NCBI RefSeq assembly: GCF_006715395.1
Contig: NZ_VFNC01000001.1
Coordinates: forward strand, 1,798,001 to 1,862,000
Direction: 5' to 3'
Length of the DNA stretch: 64,000 nucleotides
DNA from: Streptomyces sp. SLBN-31
GTDB taxonomy: Bacteria > Actinomycetota > Actinomycetes > Streptomycetales > Streptomycetaceae
Shown here piece by piece: positions 27,923 to 35,879 of this stretch. The translations under genes and the position numbers were made by a program. The notes below the pieces were generated by a model that had not been told where the DNA came from, did not search any database, and was given only the letters and a program-made list of their open reading frames with translations. Numbering within the stretch: position 1 is the first letter of the stretch; each line of letters opens with the position of its first letter.

Positions 27923-30105
27923 CCCCGAGCCCGGCGGACGAGGCCCGCCGCGCCCTGCGGGAGGCCCGGGAGCGTCGGCTGCGGGACGGGGAGGAGGGCG
28001 CGGGAGGCGAGACGCGGACACCGGCGCCGGACCGACCCGCATCGCCCGACGGTCCAACCGCCGTCGCAGGTGCGGAAGAAGGGGCCGCACCCGGAGGAGC
28101 GGTCGAGGAGGTGTCCATGGCGGGCGCTCCCGCGACGGGAGAGGAGCCGTCCGGGCAGCCTCGGCACGGGCAGGCCCGCCCGGGTGATGCCGCGCGTGCG
28201 GCACTGCGGCGGGCCCTTGCCGCCGACGCCCGGCCCGGCGCGGAACCGTCCGCGGCGGAGCAGGGCGACCCTGCCGGCGAGGGCGGAGCGGAGCGCTTCC
28301 TCGGCGAGGAGGAGACCGAGTCGTCCGGCGGCCGGCAGGCCGGGGGTGCCGACGCGGCGCAGCCGTCCCTGGCCGCCTCGGGCGGCCGGCGCGCCGACGC
28401 CGGCGCTGACGGGGTGCGGCCCGCGGACGCCGCACGCGAAGCGTTGCGGGCCGCCCGCAGCAGGGCGCGGCGGGACGAGGAGGCCGGTGAGCGGGCGGGG
28501 GGTCTGCCCGCGTGGGGGCCGCGTCGCGCCGAGCGGACGGCCGAGGCGACGCGCGGGGGAGCGGTCGGGCGGTCTTCGACGGGCGAGGCGACGCGCGGAG
28601 GCGCGGTCGGGCGGCCTTCGACGGGCGAGGCGACGCGCGGAGGTGCGGTCGGGCGGTTCCCGGGTGGTCAGGCGCATGCCGTGCGGGACTTGCTGGCCGG
28701 GGCGTTCCGGATGCCTTCCGACGAGGCCCCACCGGAAGACGAGACCACGCGCGGCGAGCGCACCGGCACGGGAGGTTCGGCCGACGCGGACGTCCCGCCC
28801 ACCGCCCCTGACGTTGTGCCCACCTCTCCTCCGCCGGCCCCGTCCATGGCCGCCCCGTCGCGCGACGGGGAGTTGCGGCGCACGTTCCCCGCATTGCCGC
28901 CCCCGGCCTCCGGGGCGTTCGCGCGGACCTGGTGGGGAAACGCGTGGGTCACCGCCCTGGAGGAAGGCGCCCTGGACGCCAAGAGGCTGGCCCGCGGCCG
29001 GAGTTACGCCGAACAGGGGCACGTGGACGCCATCACCGTCACGCCGGGCCTGGTGCTCGCGTACGTGCAGGGCAGCCGCCCGCGCCCGTACCGGGTGCAA
29101 GTGCGGCTGCGCACGCTGGAGGACGCCGACTGGCAGCGTTTCCTGGAAGCCGCCGTCGAGCGGACCGGACACATCGCCGCGCTCCTCGACAAGGAGCTGC
29201 CGCATTCGCTGGCCGACTGCGGGGTGCCGTTGCTGCCGGGTCCGCACGACCTCGACCCGCACTGCAGCTGTCCCGACCGCGGCCACCCCTGCAAGCACGC
29301 CGCCGCCCTGTGCTACCAGACGGCCCGGCTGCTCGACGCCGACCCCTTCGTGCTGCTTCTGCTGCGCGGACGCGGCGAGCGAGAACTGCTCGACGCCCTC
29401 TCCCGGCTGAACGCGGCCCGGGCGGCCCGCGCCGCCCAGGAGCGCGAGCCGGCGCGGCTCCCCGGTGTCCGAGCCGCCGAGGCCGTCCTGGCGACGGGGC
29501 AACTCCCGCCCCTGCCACCGCCGCTGCCCGTGCCCCCGCACCCCGGGCAGCCCCCCGTCTACCCGGCGGCACCGGGCGGCCCCGACCCCTTCGCGCTGGA
29601 CCAGCTGGCGACCGACGCCGCCGCCCGTGCGCACGCCCTGCTCAGTACCGGCCGCGATCCCGTGGCCGAGCTGACGCTGTGGCAGGACGCGGTCCGGGTC
29701 GCCGCCGCCCGCCCGGGTTCCGGCCTCACCGCGGCCACCCGGTCCCTCTACGCCTCGTTGGCCTCCGCGTCCGGCCGCACCCCGGCCGAGCTCGCGCGGG
29801 CCGTCGCCGCCTGGCGGCAGGGCGGTCTCGAAGGACTCGCCGTCCTGGAGGAGCCGTGGGACCCGCCGGCCGGCCGCTTCGACCGCGCCCGTCCCCTCCT
29901 CCTCGCCGCGGACCTCCCGGCCTTCCGCCCCTGGCACAACCACCTCACCCACCCGCGCGGCCACGTCCAGCTCCGCCTCGGCCGCGACGGCCTCTGGTAC
30001 GCCTACGAGTCCGAGCCGGGCCACGACGACTGGTGGCCGCGCGGCACGCCGGACCTGGACCCGGTGGGGGCGCTCACCGGCCTGGGCGCGCCGAACGACC
30101 TCTGA
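27919..30105 (+). CDS. SWIM zinc-finger protein paired with SNF2 helicase
   Basis: A 728-residue protein. The first 310 residues are disordered and rich in Ala, Gly, Arg and Glu, including three copies of a 14-residue repeat (residues 209-250). A structured part then follows, with the SWIM motif C-S-C-P-D-R-G-H-P-C-K-H near residues 447-458, which binds zinc and is a DNA or protein interaction module. A second mostly helical region completes the protein. It overlaps the helicase gene by four bases, so the pair is made together. The long N-terminal tail is the unusual part. Confidence 0.88.
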   Translation: MTPSPADEARRALREARERRLRDGEEGAGGETRTPAPDRPASPDGPTAVAGAEEGAAPGGAVEEVSMAGAPATGEEPSGQPRHGQARPGDAARAALRRALAADARPGAEPSAAEQGDPAGEGGAERFLGEEETESSGGRQAGGADAAQPSLAASGGRRADAGADGVRPADAAREALRAARSRARRDEEAGERAGGLPAWGPRRAERTAEATRGGAVGRSSTGEATRGGAVGRPSTGEATRGGAVGRFPGGQAHAVRDLLAGAFRMPSDEAPPEDETTRGERTGTGGSADADVPPTAPDVVPTSPPPAPSMAAPSRDGELRRTFPALPPPASGAFARTWWGNAWVTALEEGALDAKRLARGRSYAEQGHVDAITVTPGLVLAYVQGSRPRPYRVQVRLRTLEDADWQRFLEAAVERTGHIAALLDKELPHSLADCGVPLLPGPHDLDPHCSCPDRGHPCKHAAALCYQTARLLDADPFVLLLLRGRGERELLDALSRLNAARAARAAQEREPARLPGVRAAEAVLATGQLPPLPPPLPVPPHPGQPPVYPAAPGGPDPFALDQLATDAAARAHALLSTGRDPVAELTLWQDAVRVAAARPGSGLTAATRSLYASLASASGRTPAELARAVAAWRQGGLEGLAVLEEPWDPPAGRFDRARPLLLAADLPAFRPWHNHLTHPRGHVQLRLGRDGLWYAYESEPGHDDWWPRGTPDLDPVGALTGLGAPNDL
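28543..28668 (+). repeat. three 42-base in-frame tandem repeats
   Basis: Copies at 28543-28584, 28585-28626 and 28627-28668 encode E-A-T-R-G-G-A-V-G-R-x-x-x-G in the disordered tail of the SWIM protein. Because the unit is a multiple of three, copy number could vary without breaking the frame. Confidence 0.85.
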
Positions 30106-30118
30106 AAGAGCCGTGCCG

Positions 30119-30448
30119 TCAGGCCTTGGCGACGGTGAGCAGTACGACGGCGTCCTCGACCGCGCGCAGGCTGTGGCGGGCGTCGGGGATGGCGATGAGG
30201 TCGCCGGTCCTGCCGTCCCAGGACGTGTCGCCGCTGATGAGGCGGACCCGGCCGCGCAGGACCAGCAGGGTCGCCTCCCCGGGGCTCTCGTGCTCGGCCA
30301 GCTCGGTGTCGGCGGTCAGGGCGAGGACGGTCTGGCGGAGGACGTGTTCGTGACCCCCGTACACGGTGGTGGCGCTGCGGCCGGTGGCGGCGGCCGCGGC
30401 GCGTTCGAGGTGTTCGCGGGCGAGAGCGTCCAGTGACAGTTTCTGCAT
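30119..30448 (-). CDS. small cupin-domain protein
   Basis: A 109-residue single cupin. The metal-site patterns are partial: H-E-S-P-G-E-A-T-L-L-V-L-R-G resembles cupin motif 1 and I-P-D-A-R-H-S-L-R-A motif 2. Ligand and role are unknown; short cupins like this often bind a metal and a small molecule. It is convergent with the SWIM gene, 13 bases apart. Confidence 0.8.
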   Translation of the reverse strand: MQKLSLDALAREHLERAAAAATGRSATTVYGGHEHVLRQTVLALTADTELAEHESPGEATLLVLRGRVRLISGDTSWDGRTGDLIAIPDARHSLRAVEDAVVLLTVAKA

Positions 30449-30829
30449 GGTGACCAGTGTCCGTGCGGCAAGGGGCGGCGGCCAGCGCGGGCACAGATGT
30501 CGGCAGCGCCGCACAGGACCAACAGCCCCCGTCGGTAGGGCTGTTCGGCACGTGTGCCGCCCGCGCAGGTCGGCGATGCTTCTTCCCGGAACCGGACGGC
30601 AGGAGCCGCGGAAGGCCGCTGACACCCGTGCGCCGAGCGTTCTCCATACCCGAAGGCCGCGGGTGGGAGCGGTGGCCCGCCGTCCCGGTCACAGCCGGCC
30701 GCCTCCCGTGCCGGGGAGGCGGCCGGACCACTGCCCGGCCGGGGACCGGGCAGGGCCCGGTGGTCCTGGCCCAAGGGACCGAAGGGCCCGCGTTCCAGGG
30801 CCGTGAGACCGACCTCTGCGCCAGGCGAG
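30449..30829. other. gene-free region with strong hairpins
   Basis: No coding frame with a ribosome-binding site or family resemblance is seen on either strand. It contains a 13-bp stem-loop (30695-30707 with 30714-30726, 6-base loop) followed by a second G/C-rich dyad (about 30732-30749). These may stop transcription into the feo operon. The upstream end must hold the cupin promoter. Confidence 0.6.
30695..30726. terminator. strong stem-loop before the feo operon
   Basis: Perfect 13-bp G/C stem with a 6-base loop. No plus-strand gene ends just upstream, so it may shield feoAB from read-through from the SWIM operon. Confidence 0.55.
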
Positions 30830-30848
30830 TGAGGTTAGCCTTGCCTCA
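30830..30848 (+). promoter_or_regulatory. iron box (DmdR1/IdeR type) before feoA
   Basis: TGAGGTTAGCCTTGCCTCA has perfect outer arms (TGAGG/CCTCA) and matches the classical 19-base iron box TTAGGTTAGGCTAACCTAA at 14 positions. It lies 33 bases before the feoA start, where a ferrous-iron-loaded repressor would block transcription. Repression of the Feo system in iron-rich cells is inferred. Confidence 0.8.
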
Positions 30849-30881
30849 CAAGCCTCCCGGCGCGATGGGGTGGAGACGCAC

Positions 30882-31178
30882 ATGAGGGCTGTCGACGAGA
30901 CCGACGAGATCGGCGTGACCGACGAGGTCGACGCGGCCGCGCCGCGCTCTCTGGCAGATCTGGACCCCGGGGCGCGGGCGGCGGTGACCGAGGTCCTCGG
31001 CCAAGGCCCCGCGGTCGTCCGGCGTCTGCACGACCTCGGGTTCACACCCGGGGCGGTGGTGGAGGTCGTACGCCGTGCTCCGCTGCGCGATCCGGTCCTG
31101 TACCGGGTCAAGGACTACGAGGTGTGCCTGCGCCGGACCGAGGCGGCGTGCGTGCGCGTCACCGGGGTGGAGCGGTGA
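30882..31178 (+). CDS. feoA: FeoA ferrous iron transport protein A
   Basis: A 98-residue protein whose last 75 residues form the SH3-like FeoA domain (L-x-x-L-x-P-G, L-H-D-L-G-F-T-P-G-A-V-V-E-V, P-V-L-Y-R-V-K). The N-terminal 25 residues are acidic. It assists the FeoB transporter from the cytoplasmic side. ATG 30882 follows a G-rich GGGGTGGAG; feoB starts inside its stop codon. The iron box upstream indicates iron control. Confidence 0.92.
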   Translation: MRAVDETDEIGVTDEVDAAAPRSLADLDPGARAAVTEVLGQGPAVVRRLHDLGFTPGAVVEVVRRAPLRDPVLYRVKDYEVCLRRTEAACVRVTGVER

Positions 31179-33124
31179 GCGCCGGCTGCCACGACGCCGA
31201 CGGCCGGCGGGTGACCGAGACCGGAACTCCCCGGATCGCCCTGGTCGGCGCCCCCAACTCGGGCAAGACCAGCGTCTTCAACGGGCTGACGGGCCTGCGC
31301 GCCAAGACCGGCAACTACCCCGGCGTGACCGTCTGCCGTTTCGTCGGAACCTCCCGCTCGGGGCGGCACCGCCACGTCGTGGAGGATCTGCCGGGCACCT
31401 ACAGCCTGGAACCGATCAGCCCCGACGAGCAGATCACCGTTGACGTCCTGGACGGCCGGTCGGCGGGAACGGAGCGCCCCGACGCGCTGCTGGTCGTGGT
31501 GGACGCCACCACGCTGCGCCGTTCCCTGGGGCTCGTCGCCCAGGTCCTGGCCCGCGGGCTGCCCGCCTGCGTGGTGGTCACCTTCACCGACGAACTGGCC
31601 CGCCGACAGGGTCTGTTGAACGTCGACGACCTCGCGCGGGCCCTCGGCGTGCCGGCGCTGCCCGTGGTGGGCCACCGCGGCTTGGGCATCGCGCGGCTGC
31701 GCGAGCTGCTCAGCACCTGGCGCGGCTGGCCGACACCGGCCGTGCCGCCGCCCACCGACGCGGGCGAGCGGGACGCCTGGACGGAATCGGTCCTGGCCTT
31801 CGCCGGCTACCGGCCCCCCGAACGCCACCTGGTCACGCAGCGCGTGGACGCGGTGCTCCTGCACCCGGTGTGGGGGACCGTGGTGTTCTTCGCGGTGATG
31901 GCGCTGTTCTTCCAGACCGTCTTCACACTGGCCGCCCCCGTCCAGAACCGCGTCGAGGCGTTGTTCACCTGGCTGTCGGGCCAAGTGGACGCCCACGTCG
32001 GCAATCCATGGCTGTCCGGACTCCTGGGCGACGCCCTGATCGGCGGTGTGGGCGGCGTGGTGGTCTTCCTGCCGCAGATCATGCTGCTGTTCCTGCTCCT
32101 GGCCCTGCTGGAGGGCGTGGGCTACATGGCGCGGGCGGCGTTCCTGATGGACCGGGTGATGGCCCGCTTCGGACTGGAGGGCCGCGCGTTCGTGGCGCTG
32201 CTGTCGTCCTTCGCCTGTGCCGTCCCCGGCATCATGGCGACCCGCACCCTCCCCTCGGCCAGGGACCGCCTGGCCACGATGATGGCCGCCCCGCTGATGA
32301 CCTGCTCGGCGCGGCTCCCGGTGTACGTCCTGCTCATCGGCCTGCTGGTGGACCCCGGGACCCGGGTCGGCCCGTTCGGCGCGCAGGGCCTGGTCATGTT
32401 CGGCCTGTACCTGCTGGGAGCCGTCTCCGCGATGCTGGCCGCCTGGGCGTTCAAGAGGATCGGCGACCGCGGCGGCGCGGCCGTGCCGTTCTTCATGGAG
32501 ATGCCGCCCTACCGGCTGCCCGCCCCGCGCGCGGTGCTGGTCGCGATGTGGTCCTCCGCGCGGGCCTTCCTGCGCAAGTGCACGACCGTCATCGTCGCCA
32601 CCAGCGTCCTGCTGTGGCTGCTGCTGAACCTGCCCCTGCACACGGACGCGCAGCTGCGCACGGCCGGCGTCGACACCACCGACGCCGTGGCGGTGTCCGC
32701 GTACACCGTCGACCACAGCTACGCCGCCGGCCTGGGCCGCCTGGTCTCCCCGGTCTTCGACCCGCTCGGCTTCGACTGGCGCATCAACGTCGGCGTGCTG
32801 TCCGCCCAGGCCGCCCGCGAGACCTTCGTCGCCACCCTGGGCCAGGTCGCCGCCGCCGAGGACCCCGAACAGCCGCAGCAGGCACTGCGGTCCATGACGC
32901 ACACCGGCGGACCCCGCGCCGGGGAACCGGTGTTCACCGCGCCGACCGTCGCCGCCCTGCTGGTCTACTTCGTCTACGCGCTGCAGTGCATGGCCACCGT
33001 CGCCGTCCTGCGCCGGGAGACCGGGACCTGGCGATGGCCGGCGACCGCCTTCGGTTATCTGACCGTCCTGGCCTGGCTGATGGCCTACCTGGCCCGCACG
33101 GTCACCGTGCTGCTGGGCGGGTGA
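31175..33124 (+). CDS. feoB: FeoB ferrous iron transporter
   Basis: A 649-residue membrane transporter. The N-terminal GTPase domain has G1 G-A-P-N-S-G-K-T near residue 24, the G2 region Y-P-G-V-T, and G3 D-L-P-G-T near residue 72. The membrane part has about eight helices with the two conserved gate segments, S-S-F-A-C-A-V-P-G-I-M-A-T-R-T and M-T-C-S-A-R-L-P-V-Y, each with a Cys. GTG 31175 overlaps feoA. No YhgG/FeoC-type gene follows; a NifU-like gene overlaps the stop instead. Confidence 0.95.
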   Translation: MSAGCHDADGRRVTETGTPRIALVGAPNSGKTSVFNGLTGLRAKTGNYPGVTVCRFVGTSRSGRHRHVVEDLPGTYSLEPISPDEQITVDVLDGRSAGTERPDALLVVVDATTLRRSLGLVAQVLARGLPACVVVTFTDELARRQGLLNVDDLARALGVPALPVVGHRGLGIARLRELLSTWRGWPTPAVPPPTDAGERDAWTESVLAFAGYRPPERHLVTQRVDAVLLHPVWGTVVFFAVMALFFQTVFTLAAPVQNRVEALFTWLSGQVDAHVGNPWLSGLLGDALIGGVGGVVVFLPQIMLLFLLLALLEGVGYMARAAFLMDRVMARFGLEGRAFVALLSSFACAVPGIMATRTLPSARDRLATMMAAPLMTCSARLPVYVLLIGLLVDPGTRVGPFGAQGLVMFGLYLLGAVSAMLAAWAFKRIGDRGGAAVPFFMEMPPYRLPAPRAVLVAMWSSARAFLRKCTTVIVATSVLLWLLLNLPLHTDAQLRTAGVDTTDAVAVSAYTVDHSYAAGLGRLVSPVFDPLGFDWRINVGVLSAQAARETFVATLGQVAAAEDPEQPQQALRSMTHTGGPRAGEPVFTAPTVAALLVYFVYALQCMATVAVLRRETGTWRWPATAFGYLTVLAWLMAYLARTVTVLLGG

Positions 33125-33714
33125 GCCGCGCCATGGTCCCCCTGCACCCCCAGCCCACGGGCCGGCCCGACGAACTGCGCTGGATCGTCCCGGCCGGGAC
33201 ACTCACCGGCACCGGCGCGCTCGCCCGGGTACCGGCGGCGCCGGCCGCGCTCCTCGCGGACGGCACCCTCGCCGCGATCTCCCTGGAGGCCACGGCGGTC
33301 GTCACCCGTCTGGGGCCGGGCCGCACCTGGGCCGAGGACGGCCCCCGGGTACGTACCGCGCTGCACACGGCTCTCGAGGACCCCGCCGGATGGATCGTGG
33401 ACGCCGGCGCGGGCCCCGGTGCCGACGACGCCGCGCTGTACGGGGTGGTGGTCGAGGTACTGGCCGGTGAGACGGGCGACTTCGTCCGCTCCCACGGCGG
33501 TGGCATCGACCTCGTCGACGTGACGGACGGCGTCGTCACCGTCTGCCTCCGCGGCGCCTGCCACGGCTGCCCCGCCTCCTGGCTCACCCTGCACCAGCGG
33601 CTGGAGCGCCGGATACGGCAGCGCCATCCCGCGCTGCGGGAGGTTCGCGACATCGCCGCGCCGCCGGGCTCGCCGCTCAGACCAGGCCGCTCCAGTAGGA
33701 CCAGAAACGGGTGA
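33121..33714 (+). CDS. NifU-like C-terminal domain protein in the feo operon
   Basis: A 197-residue protein. The C-terminal 80 residues match the NifU/NfuA Fe-S scaffold domain, with the C-x-x-C in L-R-G-A-C-H-G-C-P-A-S; the N-terminal 100 residues are not assigned. The GTG overlaps the feoB stop by four bases, so it belongs to the Fe(II) uptake operon. By position it could take the role of FeoC, which in other bacteria is a small regulator, in some cases Fe-S-binding; or it could pass incoming iron to clusters. The last 38 bases overlap the convergent VKOR gene. Confidence 0.85.
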   Translation: MSRAMVPLHPQPTGRPDELRWIVPAGTLTGTGALARVPAAPAALLADGTLAAISLEATAVVTRLGPGRTWAEDGPRVRTALHTALEDPAGWIVDAGAGPGADDAALYGVVVEVLAGETGDFVRSHGGGIDLVDVTDGVVTVCLRGACHGCPASWLTLHQRLERRIRQRHPALREVRDIAAPPGSPLRPGRSSRTRNG

Positions 33715-34312
33715 GCACCAGCATCACGATCACCCCGTACCAGCCCGCCAGCAGCAGCCCGTGGGTGTCCCGCAGGACCGTGACCACGCCGCGAGGCGCG
33801 CGCAGGATCCCGCGTTCCAGGCAGTGCAGGGTCAGGTACCAGAACAGGGCGATGGTGACCACCCAGACCCCGGCGCAGTAGGGGCAGAGCTTGTTCAGTT
33901 CGTACAGGGACTGGCCCATCAGCCAGTGGACGAAGACCACTCCGACCAGTGCCCCGGCGTCCAGCGCGAGCCACAACCGGGGGTGCAGACGGGCCCCGGC
34001 CAGCACGGCGACGCCCAGAGCGGCCACGGCGGCGAAGGCGCCCAGCCCGAGCAGCATGTTGGGGAACCCGAAGAGACTGCCCTGGGCGCTGGACATGACG
34101 CTGCCGCAGCTCACGACGGGGCTGATGTTGCACGGCGGCCGGTAGGCGGGGTTCTTCAGCAGCCGCCAGTCGTCCACCGTGAGCTGGAAGGAGGCGAACC
34201 AGCCGAGGACCCCGGCCACGAGCATGACGTAGCCGGTACGGCGTCCGGCGCCCACCGCGCGCGTACGCGGGGCGGGCACCGTGTCCGGGGCGGGTGCGAG
34301 GTCGCCGCTCAT
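33677..34312 (-). CDS. vitamin K epoxide reductase (VKOR)-family protein
   Basis: A 211-residue integral membrane protein with four to five helices. The active-site C-P-Y-C is near residue 142 in a membrane segment and the loop Cys pair lies in P-P-C-N-I-S-P-V-V-S-C near residues 59-68. Bacterial VKORs reoxidise periplasmic disulfide catalysts using menaquinone. It begins inside the narI stop (ATGA overlap) and so is the last gene of the nitrate reductase operon, linking both enzymes to the quinone pool. Its 3' end overlaps the NifU-like gene on the other strand by 38 bases. Confidence 0.88.
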   Translation of the reverse strand: MSGDLAPAPDTVPAPRTRAVGAGRRTGYVMLVAGVLGWFASFQLTVDDWRLLKNPAYRPPCNISPVVSCGSVMSSAQGSLFGFPNMLLGLGAFAAVAALGVAVLAGARLHPRLWLALDAGALVGVVFVHWLMGQSLYELNKLCPYCAGVWVVTIALFWYLTLHCLERGILRAPRGVVTVLRDTHGLLLAGWYGVIVMLVLTRFWSYWSGLV

Positions 34313-35091
34313 GCCGCGCGGCGCGAGCCGGAGGAGGACTCCGTTCGGACGGCCGACGCCGGGGCGGGCGGTGTGCCGGCCCGCCGCCGGTAGACCAGGT
34401 AGGGCCGAACGAGATAGCCGACCGGGGCGCTCCACACGTGCACGAGCCGGGTGAAGGGCCAGGCGGCGAAGAGCAGGCAGGCGCTCAGGGCGTGCAGCTG
34501 GAACAGCAGCGGCGCCCCGGAGATCGCCTCGGGCTGCGGGCGCAGGGTGAAGACGCCGCGGAACCAGACGGAGACGGTCTCCCGGTAGTCGTAGCCGCCG
34601 CCGAGGACGTTGTGCACGGCGGTGGCGCTGAAGCCCAGCAGGACCGTGAGGGAGAGGAGGGGGAAGAGCAGCTTGTCGCTGCGGTCGGTGGTGAGGCGGA
34701 TCCGGCGGGCGAGCAGCCGGCGGGCGCACAGCATGCCCAGGCCCGTGACCATGGCGACCCCGGCGACCGAACCCAGCGCGACGGCCGTGGTGTGGTAGGC
34801 GTGTTCGCTGATCCCGGCCGCCTCCGTCCAGGACGCGGGGACGGCGAGGCCGACGACGTGTCCGGCGATCACGGCGAAGGCGCCGAGGTGGAACAGCGGG
34901 CTGCCCCAGCGCAGCCAGCGGTGCTCGAGCAGCTGGCTGGTGCGCGAGGTCCACCCGAACTGGTCCTGGCGGTACCGCCAGACGTGCCCCACCACGAACA
35001 CGGCGAGGCAGATGTAGGGGAACGCGGTCCACAGCAGCAGATCGGTGCTGCTCGCCGCGGCGGTGGCCGACAGGGTCAGCGGGGCGTTCAT
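34309..35091 (-). CDS. narI: respiratory nitrate reductase gamma subunit (cytochrome b), copy 1
   Basis: A 260-residue membrane cytochrome b with five transmembrane segments. The heme-ligand histidines are visible in G-H-V-W-R-Y, L-F-H-L-G, A-G-H-V-V-G-L and L-F-Q-L-H-A-L-S-A. It takes electrons from menaquinol and passes them to the NarGH Fe-S chain. Overlaps narJ upstream and the VKOR gene downstream by four bases each. The C-terminal 25 residues are a non-conserved polar tail. Confidence 0.94.
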   Translation of the reverse strand: MNAPLTLSATAAASSTDLLLWTAFPYICLAVFVVGHVWRYRQDQFGWTSRTSQLLEHRWLRWGSPLFHLGAFAVIAGHVVGLAVPASWTEAAGISEHAYHTTAVALGSVAGVAMVTGLGMLCARRLLARRIRLTTDRSDKLLFPLLSLTVLLGFSATAVHNVLGGGYDYRETVSVWFRGVFTLRPQPEAISGAPLLFQLHALSACLLFAAWPFTRLVHVWSAPVGYLVRPYLVYRRRAGTPPAPASAVRTESSSGSRRAA

Positions 35092-35879
35092 CGGGGGCCT
35101 TCCGTACGGCTGGTCGGGGCGGGCGGTACCCGGGTCGGCGGGGCGGGCGGCGGCGGCACGAAGGTGCCCGGAGGCGCGAACTCGCCGTCTCCGTAGGTGC
35201 CGTAGGGGTCCAGTCCGACGTCCTCGTTGGGCGGGCCCTCGGCGACGAGCCGGGCCACCGCCTCCCGGTCGGCCTCGGTGGGCGGCGGCAGCAGGGTGAG
35301 CAGCGAGGCCAGGACGTGCCGGTAGGGCGAGTCGGCGTCGGTCAGCGCCCGGTGGATCAGCTCCAGCCCTCGGCGGTGCTGGCGCAGCGGTGCCTCACCG
35401 CCACCCGGGCCCGCCAGGGCGGCGAACTCCAGGACGACCGGGAGGTGGTCGGGCACCTCGCCCCCGTCGGTGTCCCAACCGGCCGCGCGGTAGCGTTGGT
35501 TCAGGGTGAGCAGGGCCATGCCGCGGCGCCGGGTGTCGCCGTGCAGGTAGTAGGTGAGATAGAGGCTGCTCTTGCGGCGCAGGTCGAACATCTCGACGTA
35601 GTGCCGTTGCAGTGCCTCGGGCTCCTGCGCGGCGAACCAGTCGGTGAAGCGTGCCAGGTACTCCGCCGCCGGGGTGTCCGGCAGGGCCGCCACCACGGTC
35701 GTCAACTCGGCTCGTGAATCGGTCAGTTCCTCGTCCGGGTACTGCAGCAGCAGCGACACCAGCCGCAGGGTCAGTGCCCGGCCGGCGGTCTCCTCGGGCG
35801 TGAGCCGACCGGGCCGGCGTACGGCGGCCCGGACGCGGGTGCGCACGAGCGCGGGAATCGTCGTCGGCAGGGGGCTCAT
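35088..35879 (-). CDS. narJ: nitrate reductase assembly chaperone, copy 1
   Basis: A 263-residue TorD/NarJ-family chaperone that helps insert the molybdenum cofactor into NarG and dock NarGH to NarI. Family pattern: L-L-L-Q-Y-P-D-E near residue 44, Y-V-E-M-F-D-L-R-R-K-S-S-L-Y-L-T-Y and H-G-D-T-R-R-R-G, then P-D-H-L-P-V-V-L-E-F. It is about 48 residues longer than copy 2 because of extended N- and C-terminal (Pro-rich) tails. ATGA overlaps on both sides. Confidence 0.93.
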   Translation of the reverse strand: MSPLPTTIPALVRTRVRAAVRRPGRLTPEETAGRALTLRLVSLLLQYPDEELTDSRAELTTVVAALPDTPAAEYLARFTDWFAAQEPEALQRHYVEMFDLRRKSSLYLTYYLHGDTRRRGMALLTLNQRYRAAGWDTDGGEVPDHLPVVLEFAALAGPGGGEAPLRQHRRGLELIHRALTDADSPYRHVLASLLTLLPPPTEADREAVARLVAEGPPNEDVGLDPYGTYGDGEFAPPGTFVPPPPAPPTRVPPAPTSRTEGPR

